64,000 nucleotides of DNA, taken from NCBI RefSeq assembly GCF_038396675.1, contig NC_088931.1, forward strand, positions 60,266,001 to 60,330,000. Reading direction: 5' to 3'. Below are positions 51,030 through 62,631 of this stretch, piece by piece. Both the position numbers and the translations under genes were made by a program. The stretch is from Hydra vulgaris. Taxonomy: Eukaryota > Cnidaria > Hydrozoa > Anthoathecata > Hydridae. Under the pieces are notes generated by a model, which worked only from the letters and a program-made list of their open reading frames with translations, did not search any database and was not told the origin of the DNA. The first letter of the stretch is position 1. The number at the start of each line of letters is the position of its first letter.

Positions 51030-52666
51030 TTTTTCTTGATTTCGCATGAAGTTTCTCCATCAGTTTTACAGCACGTTCAGCAATTTGGTTAGATCTGGGA
51101 ATGTCAATTAATGACTCTTCGACTGACCAATGCGTCTCCAAACACTTAACTGCTTTCTTGCATTTTATCTTCATGAGTGAGGTAAACAGTTCATTGAAGG
51201 ACGCTTCATTGTAGTGTTGCGAATGGAACCAAGCATTTGCCCATTCGTAGCAGATAAAGTCGCATGCTGGAGCGAGGATACTGCGCCACTCTGGTATCAG
51301 AAATAATGCTATAATAGCATATATCGCACGTGAGTTCCATCTTGCCTGGTGTAAATTTGGGAGTTTCTTCCAGCTGACTCTAGGCCAACGTAAAGTTGTT
51401 TTTTAATGACGATATGCCTGGCATAGTTCATATAAGAACTTAAAATCATCTCGCCATCAAGGGTTCTCGCCTGTGTTAACATCATCTGTCGCAACGAGGT
51501 GGTAATCAGCCTGAAGAGAGACATAATTTTCTGTTAATTTGTTAATGAAGGAATAGTTAAGTTCTGGTTTGGTCGTTGGCTCTTGAATATGAAAATCCAT
51601 AACATGCTTTAGAAGGAGGTCGAGCTCATGGTGCTGACAGATAATATACTGAGGCTTGTGAAAGCCCTTGCTCAAGACATCATCCTGTATGAGCTTTACA
51701 ATCCCGTGCAAACGACCAGTATTTATTGCGGTCGTGTCGCAGATTATCATGCGAATATTTTCCCAAGCATCGTATTTATCAATAGGGATCTTTGCTTTGA
51801 AGTTTTTGAACAATTTTGGTTTTCTTTTTCTGTCCTTCAGAGATTACTTGTTTCCAGACACCCACCTGACTTGGAACCGGCACATCGTGACCCTCGTGTT
51901 CAGCAATGGTTGCAAGAACGTCATGTGGTTTATGTGTAGAAATGTTGTTTTTCAGTACAGGTAAACCCGCTGTTGTAGTGCTTGATCTTTGGTATTTCGG
52001 TTTGCATTCAGCAGAAGATGACGTGAAAGAAGTGGTTGGCGACTCGGGTAAAGAATCAGAGGTTTCAGAATCCAAAGATTCTGAGTCATTTTCATGTGAT
52101 TGTGTGGGTTGGGATTGAGAAGAGCAGGCTTGAGGTTGAGTTGTTGATAGTCGGATTCGTTTTCTTGGGTTGATTAATTCTAAAGGGGCTTGTTTGACCA
52201 TTGAATAACCAATCTTTCTTCCACTTTTAACTTGCCTCTGGTAGAGCTCTTTATTCTCCGTGCTTTTCCATTCTCCATTAACGTTAGTGACATCAAGTAA
52301 CTGAAAAAGTGTTGCAGTGAATTTATCAGACGGTTTCTTTTTGTTTTTGTCATATAGATCAATCAGACTATTGAGCTTCTTTCTGATGAGTGTGCTGGAT
52401 AATAGTGGAAAGTCTAGAATTTTCCTCCAAAGCAATTCTATATCCGTAATCATAATTTTGATTCAATCCAGTCGATGTTTTTCGCTGTTGAACAGAAAAG
52501 TGAAGTTTCCAAGAATTTGACGGTTTGTCGGCATCCGTGTGAGATTGGTTAGCTTTTTAACAGATGGAATTTTTGGATCCCTTTTCTGTTTAGAAAAGGA
52601 GGGTAGATTCTTCATCCAAATATACCTGTTTGACTTTACAATGTTGCTTGAATTTCTATAAGACAT
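51030..52666 (-). pseudogene. unnamed repetitive family, near full-length (copy 2)
   Basis: From ATG 52666 the minus strand reads MSYRNSSNIVKSNRYIWMKN, a stop near 52463, then the frame 52453-51779 with LWRKILDFPLLSSTLIRKKL, VTNVNGEWKSTENKELYQRQ and a Ser/Thr/Pro-rich linker. After a frameshift near 51790 come IRMIICDTTAINTGRLHGIV, PQYIICQHHELDLLLKHVMD and LQADYHLVATDD. After two stops come LPNLHQARWNSRAIYAIIAL and LETHWSVEESLIDIPRSNQI, ending at 51030. CDTTAINTG then CQHHELD is the spacing of a first catalytic Asp and a C-x2-H in hAT-like RNase H-fold transposases. I therefore infer a transposase-like protein. The N-terminal 150 residues are shared with 685-1235. Confidence 0.6.
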
Positions 52667-54343
52667 TTTATTGACAATCTCGCACTGAAAACAAAAATAT
52701 TCAAATGAGTTTACACTTCACAAGGTATAGCTGGGATCAAAACAAAGATAATAAACAACATCTATTAACAAACTACTAAACTAACAACCATCTCTAAATG
52801 TCTTGTTTATAAACAAATGAAAACATGTGACTGAAATGTGCTTAAAAGCAGTATAGAACGTCATGTAAAAAGTCAGTGTGAAATTGAAACCGATAGTCAA
52901 ACTGAACAATGTGTGCACAAAAAAAATAAAAAGGTCGGGAAACTTTTTTCAATTTTTTTAAAAATTGATGTTGCTACTGTCATCTACCTACAATTGTTCC
53001 TCTAATGTAAAGGGTTTCAGTTTCGTAACGAAAAATAATGATAATAGTTATTACCCTAATGAACATACCTGAGTTTGGAGTTTGCATAATGCCTTAACAA
53101 GTCATATATAGAACATCAAAAAAAATCCTTATAACATTTACCGATGTAACATTCAATTATATATTACTGCCTTTAATTTAAAAACAAAGTTTTAATTAGT
53201 GTTCTTTGTACAATGCCAAGTCGAATTGGTTGGCTTGTGTTAATTCAGCTTGAACATAGTCTACATCATCTTCTTCAATACCTCAAAGTTTATTGCACAT
53301 AAAATATACTTTACAAATAGTAAATTGCACATAAAGTATATTTTACAATATATTGTTTGGGTAAGCATATATTAGCAGCACTTAAGTGCTCCATCTCTCT
53401 TGTGACCTCCAATTGTTTTTGAGATGATCAAAGGATTGTTACCCATCACAGTCTACCTGAAGGTGAAATTTATGGAAATATATTTTTTCTGGCGTAGCTG
53501 GTTGATTAAATGGTGTAATCATGACTGTTAACAAGCAAAAAGGAAAATTGCATTAGAATTATATTCCAATGTCTTTTTTAATTCAGAATTAGAAAAAATA
53601 AAAATCTTTATTCAGGATTTTTGACAACATTTCTGAAAAAAGAAATAAGCTACTTTTAAGTAAGTCGTCGATAAACCAACTCTTTCAAACTTCATTCGTA
53701 ACAGGCCAATAATAACAATCATATTTATCAATAAATGATCAAAAGATTATTTTTTTTTTGTTACTAACTTTTTATGAACTGACTAATAATTTTTACCAAT
53801 CACTCTTTAAAAACTCCTAGTTACTTTGATAAAAGCCTCATTGATATTAGCATTTTGCTTCTAAAGAAATCGAGTTGCTTCTCAACGTGATTGGTGACAA
53901 ACCATTGTTAATGTGTTGAAAAAATCTCTATTTATTTTTATACAAACGAAATTTTTGAATACATTCTACATTAGAGTATTCATTTAAAGCAACGCACGTA
54001 CCTATATCAATTTGACAATATATGGTATCATAATAATCTTACACCATTTCTAATATTTAGTTATTTTAAAGTTACGCAAAAGTTTATAACTAACGTAACT
54101 TTTCTTGCTTAAATTGAGCTGGTTCAAAGTTTTTAAAAACTTTTAAAGTACACTTTCAGCTCGGTGAATACAGATTTTTTAGCACTGAAATTTAAAAAAA
54201 ACTTACGTAAGTTTTGTTAAACGCATCTGCGCAAGTTTCGTAATTACGAATTTCACTGTTTTGAACTTACGCCAAACTAACGCCAGACTTGGGCAAAAAA
54301 AAAAGTTTGCTTAATAAGTTGTTTAAATTTTGTTTTTTAAATT
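52667..54343. other. AT-rich intronic stretch, no gene
   Basis: No gene was seen. TTACGTAAGTTT and TTCGTAATTACGAA short palindromes lie near 54204 and 54236. Confidence 0.5.
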
Positions 54344-54565
54344 TTGCGGGAATTTCAAATTTCAAAACAAATTACTTTTTTAAACACGTTTAGCGCTATT
54401 TTTGAAATATATGTTATTTTTCTTATGTACGATTATATATATATGAATGTTATTAGATTTATAATACTATATATAATATTAAAATTAATTTTATATGTAG
54501 TATTATATATAATAATATGTACTATTTTCTATTTATGTATTTTTATATACATTTTTGTTAAATAT

Positions 54566-54939
<374 letters not shown>

Positions 54940-55064
54940 CAAACTACATTGACAAAGTCGTGAGAAATGGCTATATAAAGACTATTTATGGTAGTTGTAA
55001 ATATTAATTTTTTGTAAATTTGTCATAATTCTTTTTAAAAATGTTTATTGTTTTTGAGTTTTAA

Positions 55065-56126
55065 CAGTTTACTGGTAGTTGATTCCATCGTTTAACTATG
55101 CTATTTGAGAAGAAGTTGTACCGGAAATGAGACTTGTTTTGTTCTCTGGTTAAATAGTTTTGTTTTCTTGTACCATGATCATATTTTTCTTGGCTTAAAC
55201 TTGAATAAATGTTTATTTTATTTAGTCCATTTTTAAATTTGAATTGTAGTATTTGGTCTCCTTTTATACGTCTTTCTTCAAGTGTTGTCAGATCAAGGCA
55301 GCGGATCCTTTTCTCATATGTTTTACATCTAACTTCTTGGACTAGTTTAGTTGCCCTTCTTTGGACTGCTTCAATCGCTTTGATGTTTTTTGTTCTATTT
55401 GGATTCTATATTGAAGCATCGTACTCAAGATGTGGTCTCACCATTGACATGAAGAGCATCTTAAAGTGGTTATATTAATGTATTTGAATGAGTTTTTAAG
55501 CTGACTCTATGTGGTTAGGCATTGCTATTATAGAGTTCATTTGCCGGTCCCACTTTAAGTCAGAGTTGAAAATCACTCCCAAGTCTTTCTCAAATTCTAT
55601 CTTCGATAACTGATGCCCATTTACCTGATAATTGAACTTTGGATTTAATTTACCAATGTGAATTACTTTACATTTGCTTTCATTTAAACACATTTGCCAT
55701 GTTTTGCACCATTTTGATATAATGTTGATATCGTTTTGCAAACTGATCAAATCGTTTTTGTCTTTGATGATCCCAATCATTTTTTTGTCATCTGCAAAAA
55801 GTTTTGGATTATTTTTGATTTGTGGCGCCAAGTTGTTTATGAAAATAACAAGCAGTACTTGCCCAAGAACCTAGCCTCGAGAAACCCCACTAAGCACGTT
55901 AAGCCAATTTGAAATGGTGTTTCCTAGTATGACACACTGTTTTCGATCTTTTAAATAGTCAATTATCTAATTAAGCATCTTATTTATTATTCCGTATGCT
56001 ATTAATTTTCTTAAACAAAGTTGTGTGTGTGGTACTCCATTGAATGCTTTGCTTAAGTCTTTCATTATTATATCAACTGGAATGCCGTTCTTGGTAGCTT
56101 TTGTAATTACATCAAATGATTCAAGC

Positions 56127-56130
<4 letters not shown>
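55065..56130 (-). pseudogene. CR1/L2-like LINE reverse transcriptase, C-terminal two-thirds
   Basis: From 56130 the minus strand reads GIPVDIIMKDLSKAFNGVPH (first catalytic aspartate block), LIAYGIINKML, IIDYLKDRKQCV, VLSGVS, then KLFADDKKMIGIIKDKNDL with the intact FADD catalytic pair, CLNESKCKVIHIG, and EFEKDLGVIFNSDLKWDRQM. One base later it continues with MVRPHLEYDASI, AIEAVQRRATKLVQEV, LDLTTLEERRIKGDQIL and SIVKRWNQLPVNC, ending at a stop near 55065. There are at least three stops and two frame changes. The RT start is cut off by the (TA)n array at 56131. It belongs to a different LINE clade from copies A and B. Confidence 0.88.
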
Positions 56131-56212
<82 letters not shown>

Positions 56213-56217
56213 TATAT
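56131..56217. repeat. (TA)n microsatellite
   Basis: About 80 bases of TA abutting the truncated 5' side of the LINE RT. Confidence 0.95.
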
Positions 56218-56489
56218 ATTTGGTTGGGTAAACTGGGGTAATTTTACCCTCTACATCTAAAAAATGCTTAAAAACTACTATATAAATTCTTCTACAGGTA
56301 GTGGTACAGGTAATTTCTGTCACATAAATTATCCTGTCACAGTCTAACAACTGTTCTTCAATTTTTTACCCTTTATTACCCTTTAAATTATTTTATCAGT
56401 GTTTAACAGAATCGTTTGAATTTTTAAAAGTTGCAGAGATCACTCATACCTAGACTCTAACTATCACCAAATCAGTCTTTTTACTATTT

Positions 56490-57130
56490 TTATTAGTATT
56501 TATTGTAGCAAAGTCTTTAAATCCGTAATTAACAAACTTCTAATTTCTAATCTTGGTCTAACAACTTACTCTCTGACAATCAATGTAAATTTTGATTCTC
56601 TCATTCTACTGCTGAATTGATAATAGATTTTTTTGTGCATTAAATGGAAGCAGTGAGACAAGGGCTATTGCTCTTGATATAGAAAAGCTTTTGATAAAGT
56701 CTGGCATGATGGTTTTCTCCATAAGCTCGTTTTGAACGATGTATCAAGAAAAGTTTATGAAGTTGTTAAATCAAGAAGTTAAGTCTTTCATTTAAATCAT
56801 ATATCTAGTTCATTGCAAACTCTTGATTCCATTCTTTATTAGTACAAAACTATTACTTATCCTTGTATGGAATACTATTGTCATATTTGTACTTGTTTTT
56901 CTAATATGGCCTAATATGGTTCTTCTAATATGGCTATGAGTCTAAAAGAGAGAGGGTCAAAATGTATTGTAAGAAAATTTTTGCTTATTTAGATTCCAAA
57001 AATATATTGTAAATGTATTGTCATTGTCATATCTCCTATTTTCTACAAAGTTATTGCATCCTTTTACTGTAACTGTTCTTTTATATTTAAAAAAAGTTTT
57101 ATCTACTTTTTTTTCTGGGAACATCAGCGC
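56490..57130 (+). pseudogene. jockey-like LINE RT remnant (copy C)
   Basis: The plus strand reads KVFKSVINKLLIS, a damaged start of the RT fingers, then CALNGSSETRAIALDIEKLL, the block with the first catalytic aspartate. After a large deletion come TITYPCMEYYCHICTC and MSLKERGSKCIVRKF, related to the IRSCMKYCCHIW and LLDRVQKRIVN blocks of copy B. Heavily decayed. Confidence 0.65.
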
Positions 57131-57513
57131 TTTGGGTTTCTCTCCCTTCTTCTCTTAATGTTTTCCTGACACATACAATTTAAAGTTTGTCAGGAAATAT
57201 CTGGTTTTCAGATGCATCCTCACTATTAGAATAGCTGAATTCGATGCCCCTTTAATAAATTTTCATAACACTTATAACATAGTTTGTAACATAATGTTTT
57301 ATAACATTTATAACTTTAAAAAAATAATTATTGTTGTTCAACAAATTTCTGTTAAAAAAATAAAGTAAAATATGCAAGTTTGTTTTTATGTACCTTTATC
57401 AAACTTTTTTTTTCCCCAAATACAAAAAGCTGAAGAAATGATTGCAGCCATGATTATTATTGATTAAAAAGTTTTTTAATTATAATAACTTTTCAACTAA
57501 TTTTTTTATTTAG

Positions 57514-57668
57514 TATTTGAACAAGGTATTGCTTAATGGGCTTTACACTGAGCAGTATTATAATGGTGATAGTATACCTGAAATTGAAAGAGGTTATGTT
57601 TTGTTTGAAAATAAATTGTTGGGTTTACCAAGGCTTCGTCAAGTTCGAGTAAAGAATGATTCATGTTT
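57514..57668 (+). CDS. PKD2: polycystin-2-like channel, exon 5 (polycystin/TOP domain)
   Basis: Acceptor ttatttag and donor GTAAGT; it enters in phase 0 as exon 4 requires and leaves in phase 2. It reads YLNKVLLNGLYTEQYYNGDS and then ENKLLGLPRLRQVRVKNDSC. In polycystin-2 the matching segment is a GSLLDGLYW block followed by [22 protein letters not shown]. This is the diagnostic start of the extracellular polycystin (TOP) domain and includes an N-x-S glycosylation-type site and a cysteine. It is the strongest evidence for the gene. Later exons (rest of the TOP domain, S2-S6 and pore) are not in the window. Confidence 0.9.
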
Positions 57669-58111
57669 GTAAGTAATTTGAATTCATTAATAAGTATTGT
57701 AGAAGTTATGGCAATCAACTAGTTAACAAACATTTCTTGATTTTTTTTAGGTTTCAGTTGAAGTTATTTTTTTAAAACTACTTTTTTTAGTAGATTTACA
57801 TGAGAAGTATATCTAATCATGAGTTAAAAACTAATCTTTACATGAGAAATAAAACTAGAAAGTTTAGAAAAATAAAAACTGGTTGATGCTGCTTGCTGCC
57901 TAGGATTACTGTTAGCTTGGTATTACTTGCTGCCTAGGATTGCTTCTAGGGTGGAGCTCCTAGCTGCCTAGCATTGCTGCTAGGTTGGTGCTACTTGCTG
58001 TTATACCTAAGCCAATATACAAACACAGTTGTAAACTTAATCTTTCTGAAATTACAAGAAAAAATTCATAGATTTAATTAAAAATTTCATTGTTAGAATC
58101 CTGTCAAATAG
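57669..58111. other. intron-like sequence with a short degenerate repeat
   Basis: No gene was seen. Three to four imperfect copies of a TTGCTGCCTAGGATT-type motif occupy 57888-57990. Confidence 0.6.
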
Positions 58112-58313
58112 TTGGTCCAGATATTTGTCACTGTTCCAAGAAAAAAGTTTAAATTGCTATGCTTTAATTGCTTTAAAGAATCCAAATTTTACAGAGTTGT
58201 TTCTTTTATTAAAAGAAATATCTGTTGTTGTTGACAATATAAAAATAAAACTTGCAGCAGAAAGAAGCACTCTTGCTGTAAAAATGTATGGAGACCAACC
58301 CCATAAAAGGCAG
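58112..58313 (+). CDS. candidate internal exon of unknown protein
   Basis: A 202-base open block between an acceptor-like tcaaatag and a good donor (CAG then GTAAGA). In the frame that would continue from PKD2 exon 5 it reads WSRYLSLFQEKSLNCY, ALIALKNPNFTELFLLL and AAERSTLAVKMYGDQPHKRQ. Composition and splice signals look exonic. The text does not match the next part of polycystin-2, so it may belong to another gene, an alternative exon or an old retrocopy. I do not recognise it. Confidence 0.4.
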
Positions 58314-58680
58314 GTAAGAAGTAAAATCATGGAATTTAAATAGATAAATCATGTTTATTTATAATAAACATGATTTTAATTTAAAGTTACTATAAAATAT
58401 GATTTTATAGATGAGAAACTATGATTGATGATTCAGAATACAGAACCTTCTAACTTGTATGATGGTATTACAAATAGGTTACAGTACTTAGTAAGTTTAT
58501 GTCAAAAAATGCTAGTTCAAGAGTGTTAAAAACCTTTATGACAAAAATATTTTTTATTTTACTGACCTATTTACACTAAAAAATAAAGTGCGTTTTTTCA
58601 AGAAATTAAATTTAAAAAATCCTGTCTCTTAAAGCATAGGAACAAAAAACCCCTCAAAAAAGATCCTAAGTAACCCCCTG

Positions 58681-58685
58681 GTTTT
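58681..58685 (+). repeat. target-site duplication (GTTTT), left
   Basis: Five bases directly before the LTR at 58686, identical to 62861-62865. Five bases is the usual length for Ty3/gypsy integrases. Confidence 0.85.
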
Positions 58686-58914
58686 TGTTATAAATACGTT
58701 AAAGAAGAAAACTACTGCTTTAGGAAAAAAAACTCAATAAAATTAACTACGGATACAAGAACTATAATCAGCTGTAACAACCATAAAATATATGTCCATC
58801 AAAATCATAACAAGTACACGTTTCTTTTTCTTCACACTCCGGACCGTATTGGAATAATAGCTGACACATTGCACATCCATATTTTGCCGGAAACCGGCTT
58901 GCACAGTTACAACA
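58686..58914 (-). repeat. 3' LTR of the gypsy element
   Basis: Begins TGTTATAAATACG and ends AGTTACAACA on the plus strand (TG...CA ends). Same length, and by eye the same sequence, as 62632-62860. It contains a CCGGAAACCGG palindrome near 58887. Confidence 0.93.
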
Positions 58915-58930
58915 ATCCTCCACCCATAAA

Positions 58931-60376
58931 TCATTCATACTGTTCTAAATATGCTGGTTTACGACAGGTTCGACCTGACCTTCGAATTTTTGTAGGAATG
59001 GACTCAGAAAACGACTCAGGTTGTTCACAAGGTCTCTCGGGACCCACATTTTTACTTTCAAACTGTTCACATACTCTGTTGGGATTAACATCCTTTTTAA
59101 TCGGTTCGCATTCATCATATATGTTATCACTTGGAACTAATGTTTCAGGTATTTGATTGTTTAACAAAGGATTATTTATGCCATCTGCTGTTTTAACTAA
59201 AGGTTTAATGCAATCTTCCACGTGACGTTTTACAGTCTGATCTATATGTCTAATCTGGATACGACCATCCGATGTCAACACTTTATAGTTAACATTTCCA
59301 ACTGCTGATACAATAATGGCTGAGATCCACTTCTCACCCCCAATATAATTCCTTACATAAACAAGGTCTTTAGGTTGAAAGAATCGACTTTTATTACTAA
59401 AAATACTTGGAAGCTGCTTTTCTTTGATTTTAGTGATGGCCTCAGGAAGAAGCATCGACAAGGAATTTCTTAATCTTCTTCCTAATAAAAGTTCAGCTGG
59501 AGAAACTCCAGTTGTAGAATGTGGTGTTAAACGATATTTAAAAAGGAAGCGACACAATTGCATCTCAACATCATTCCCTTGAAAAGTTTTTAAAGAATTC
59601 TTAAATGTTTGCACCATTCGTTCTGCTTGACCATTTGAGGCTGGATGATACGGTGCTGCATAGACTGGTTTGATATTATTTGAAGCCAAAAACTGTTTAT
59701 ATTCTTCACTTGAAAACCCAGATCCATTATCACTAACAATAACTCTAGGTATACCATGGGTTGAAAACAAACTCCTGAGTACCCTAATTGTTGTTTTGGC
59801 ATCAGTGCTTTTTACAACTTCCACTTCGATCCATTTTGAGAAACTGTCAACTACTACTAGGAATATTTTTCCATTTATTGGACCTGCATGATCAATGTGT
59901 AACCTCTCCCATGGTTTACTTGGATATTCCCACGGATGAGACTCAGTTAATGGACACTTCTGATTTCTTTGACAGGTCTCACAATTTTTTACTTTGTTCT
60001 CGATTTCGGAATCGATTCCTGGCCACCAAACATAACTTCTAGCTAAAGCTTTCATTATACTCACTCCTGGATGAACATCATGTAACTCATCCAATACTGC
60101 TTCTCGTAACACTCTAGGCACCACTACTCTTCGCCCCCACAACAAACAACCTCCTTCTGTTGACAACTCAGAAAACCTAGATGTGTATGGTTTCAGTTCC
60201 ATTTTATTATCTTCTATCATTAATCCCCCATCTAACACTTTATTTAGAACCACTCCTAATATGGGATCATTGTATGTGGCTATCCTCAACTGTTTCTCTG
60301 TAACAGGGGTGTTTACTAGCTCCATCATAGCCACATCCACGGTTTTTAAGCGTGACTTTTCGTGGACTGGCATCAC
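58931..60376 (-). CDS. gypsy integrase and flanking pol C-terminus
   Basis: A 481-residue open frame. The zinc-binding HHCC module is seen in LHDVHPGVSIMKALARSYVW and CETCQ. The DDE core is complete: LHIDHAGP (first Asp), IVSDNGSGFSSEEY (second Asp) and NGQAERMVQTFK (Glu). The C-terminal part (LVYVRNYIGGEKWISAIIV, then YKVLTSDGRIQIRHID) is the expected SH3-like DNA-binding region. The enzyme trims and joins the cDNA ends to host DNA. The frame is open to the end. The start shown is only where the frame opens: residues before about position 20 come from the deletion junction, and the piece is offset in frame from the upstream pol segment. Confidence 0.9.
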   Translation of the reverse strand: MMPVHEKSRLKTVDVAMMELVNTPVTEKQLRIATYNDPILGVVLNKVLDGGLMIEDNKMELKPYTSRFSELSTEGGCLLWGRRVVVPRVLREAVLDELHDVHPGVSIMKALARSYVWWPGIDSEIENKVKNCETCQRNQKCPLTESHPWEYPSKPWERLHIDHAGPINGKIFLVVVDSFSKWIEVEVVKSTDAKTTIRVLRSLFSTHGIPRVIVSDNGSGFSSEEYKQFLASNNIKPVYAAPYHPASNGQAERMVQTFKNSLKTFQGNDVEMQLCRFLFKYRLTPHSTTGVSPAELLLGRRLRNSLSMLLPEAITKIKEKQLPSIFSNKSRFFQPKDLVYVRNYIGGEKWISAIIVSAVGNVNYKVLTSDGRIQIRHIDQTVKRHVEDCIKPLVKTADGINNPLLNNQIPETLVPSDNIYDECEPIKKDVNPNRVCEQFESKNVGPERPCEQPESFSESIPTKIRRSGRTCRKPAYLEQYE

Positions 60377-62543
60377 AGTGAACTATGATTTTTTTCGATG
60401 GATCAAAGTGAGCTAACAATGGTGCATTGCATAACAATGTTTTAACTTTTTGAAAAGCTTCCTCGCTATTTTTACTCCATTTCCAAAATACATTCTTCCT
60501 CAACAAATTATGGAGTGGTTCTGTAATGGAAGCCATCCTAGGTAAGTAGGCATTGTAATAGTTAGCCATGCCTAAAAATGCTCTTAACTCTCTGACATTA
60601 GTGGGTCGAGGAACATCCTTGACTGCTTCCACATTTTGTGTTGTTGGCCTGCAACCTTCTTGGCTGATTATAAAACCACAGAATACCACTTCAGGTTGCA
60701 TGAAAGAACACTTAGATGCTTTAAGAGTTAATCCTGATTCCTTTAATATTCTCAATACAGATTCTAAATTGATTAAATGCTCTTTATCGGTTTTTCCAGA
60801 AATGAGTATATCGTCCACTCGTACTTTCACAAATGGTAACCTGCCCAACCTCCTATCCATTTCTCTTTGAAAGATGCCAGTTGCACTATGAACACCAAAC
60901 TGAAGACGAGTCGGCTGATATAAGCCTTGATGCGTATTTATTGTTAGAAATTCTTGTGAGGCCTCATCTAACTGAAGTTGCTGATATGCCTGAGACAAGT
61001 CGAGCTTGGTGTATTTCTGTCCTCCTGCGATAGTGGCTAACTGATCAGTGGTGTTTGGTATTGGATAGGTATCCAGAGGGGCAGCTTGATTTATTGTAAC
61101 TTTATAATCCCCACATATACGCAACGGACCCAAAGGATCTTTTGAATTCTTTAGAACAGGCACTATGGGTGCGGCCCATTTTGAATACTGGACTCGTCTC
61201 CAAACCCCTTGGTCTTCCAAACGATCAAGCTCTTGTTCAATCCTAGCTCTCAAAGCATACGGTACTGGTCTTGGTTTAAAAAACTTTGGTTGTGCATCCT
61301 CACGTATGGGTATGTGACATTTAAAATCTTTTAGACATCCTAAATTATCACTAAACACCTCTGGAAATTTCGCCACTAATGCTTCTACCCTCAAATCAAA
61401 CACATTGCAAACATTGACATTTCTCATCCCTTTACACAATTCCATCCATTCTAGGTTCAGTATCTGAATCCAATCTCTTCCCATTAATGTGGGCACATTT
61501 CCCTTAACTACAGTTATAGGTAAAGTGCAAGATTGTCCTTTATAATCTACTTCAACAAGCCCTATTCCTTCTGGTCTAACAAGTTCTCCTGTATAAGTCT
61601 TTAACACCACTTCAGACTTTCTTAGCTTTTCCTTATTTCCTTTTATTCTTCTATAAGAAGAAACACCCATTACGGAAACAGCAGCCCCTGTGTCAACTTC
61701 CATTCCAACCTCTTTACCATTGATTTTTACATTAATAGTAACTGGTTCATTCACCCTCGCAGATTCCTCACCTATTGAATACAAGGCTAAAAAATCACTT
61801 TTGTTTTCATCTGCATCAGCAGGGCTTCCTTTAGTCGATCCTTCACAAATTCCAATTTGTTTCACTCCTAATTTCTTTTCCTTCCTACCATCAAATTCTT
61901 TTTTTTCTGATCGACATCTTCTTTTAATATGTCCAATTCTGCCACATATGTGGCACTTTGAGTTGCGAAAATGGCAATTGTTTGCCAGGTGACCTGTGTA
62001 GCCACATCTAAAACATTCTCTATTTTTATCAATTTTTTCCCAAGTATCTATCTTGTGTACTCCATCTTGTTCTATAGGGCCTTCTCTAGTACCATGAATA
62101 GCCTTAGCATCTCTATATGCTGCTTTATATGCTCTTGCTGTGTCTAGTGCTGTCTCCAATGTTAAATTTTTTATAGTTAATAACTTTTGCTGAACATTTT
62201 CATTGTTTAATCCACATACAAACCTATCTCTTAAGTAATCGTTTAATTTCTCACTAAATTCACAATACTCTGATAGTCTGCGTAACTCCATGATATATTC
62301 ATTTACTGATTCTGCCTCTCTCCTGTCTCTTTTATAAAATTGAAATCGTTGTGCAATGAAGTTTGGGGTAGGTTTTAAGTGATTCCTCATTAGCATTATT
62401 ATCTGAGTAAAAGTTTTATTTTTAGTGTCATTTTCGCACAAACTACGAATAAGTTTGTATGCAGATCCTCCGACAGTTGATAAAAAAAACTGCTTTTTGT
62501 ATTTCTGCATCTTTAATGTCATTAGCAAGTAAATAATTTTCAA
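60267..62543 (-). CDS. gypsy Gag-protease-reverse transcriptase segment
   Basis: A 758-residue open frame. Residues about 20-160 are the capsid-like Gag helices (HLKPTPNFIAQRFQFYKRDR). At 177-210 come two CCHC zinc knuckles (CFRCGYTGHLANNC and CHICGRIGHIKRRC). The aspartic protease is at about 275-360 with catalytic VDTGAAVSVMG (Asp 284). The RT is at about 430-680, with KLDLSQAYQQ (Asp 515) and a catalytic box reading RVDD at 575-578, where gypsy elements normally have Y-x-DD. It ends just after IIVHCDASP, the first RNase H aspartate, at a deletion. The real Gag start is the ATG at 62613; an 8-A run (62482-62489) separates it from this frame by one base. Confidence 0.92.
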   Translation of the reverse strand: MKIIYLLMTLKMQKYKKQFFLSTVGGSAYKLIRSLCENDTKNKTFTQIIMLMRNHLKPTPNFIAQRFQFYKRDRREAESVNEYIMELRRLSEYCEFSEKLNDYLRDRFVCGLNNENVQQKLLTIKNLTLETALDTARAYKAAYRDAKAIHGTREGPIEQDGVHKIDTWEKIDKNRECFRCGYTGHLANNCHFRNSKCHICGRIGHIKRRCRSEKKEFDGRKEKKLGVKQIGICEGSTKGSPADADENKSDFLALYSIGEESARVNEPVTINVKINGKEVGMEVDTGAAVSVMGVSSYRRIKGNKEKLRKSEVVLKTYTGELVRPEGIGLVEVDYKGQSCTLPITVVKGNVPTLMGRDWIQILNLEWMELCKGMRNVNVCNVFDLRVEALVAKFPEVFSDNLGCLKDFKCHIPIREDAQPKFFKPRPVPYALRARIEQELDRLEDQGVWRRVQYSKWAAPIVPVLKNSKDPLGPLRICGDYKVTINQAAPLDTYPIPNTTDQLATIAGGQKYTKLDLSQAYQQLQLDEASQEFLTINTHQGLYQPTRLQFGVHSATGIFQREMDRRLGRLPFVKVRVDDILISGKTDKEHLINLESVLRILKESGLTLKASKCSFMQPEVVFCGFIISQEGCRPTTQNVEAVKDVPRPTNVRELRAFLGMANYYNAYLPRMASITEPLHNLLRKNVFWKWSKNSEEAFQKVKTLLCNAPLLAHFDPSKKIIVHCDASPRKVTLKNRGCGYDGASKHPCYRETVEDSHIQ

Positions 62544-62613
62544 ACCGTTCTATGTATTCGATAAAATCATCCTTTTCTAAATCAAAACTCGATATATTTG
62601 CCAAATGCATCAT
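62544..62613 (-). pseudogene. gypsy Gag N-terminus, out of frame with the rest
   Basis: ATG at 62613, 18 bases after the LTR, opens a frame reading LANISSFDLEKDDFIEYIER. It runs about 40 codons to the A8/T8 homopolymer at 62482-62489, where frame changes into the long Gag-pol frame. It may be a real one-base insertion, a programmed shift or a sequencing error. Confidence 0.8.
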
Positions 62614-62631
62614 TTTCTCTTCGTCGCCAAT

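Noticed and set aside
50060..54300. Possible inverted repeats flanking the copy-2 relic (GTATTCACC, TTGCG and CGTAA motifs on both sides)
   Set aside because: By-eye matches are short and scattered; no continuous inverted alignment was found.
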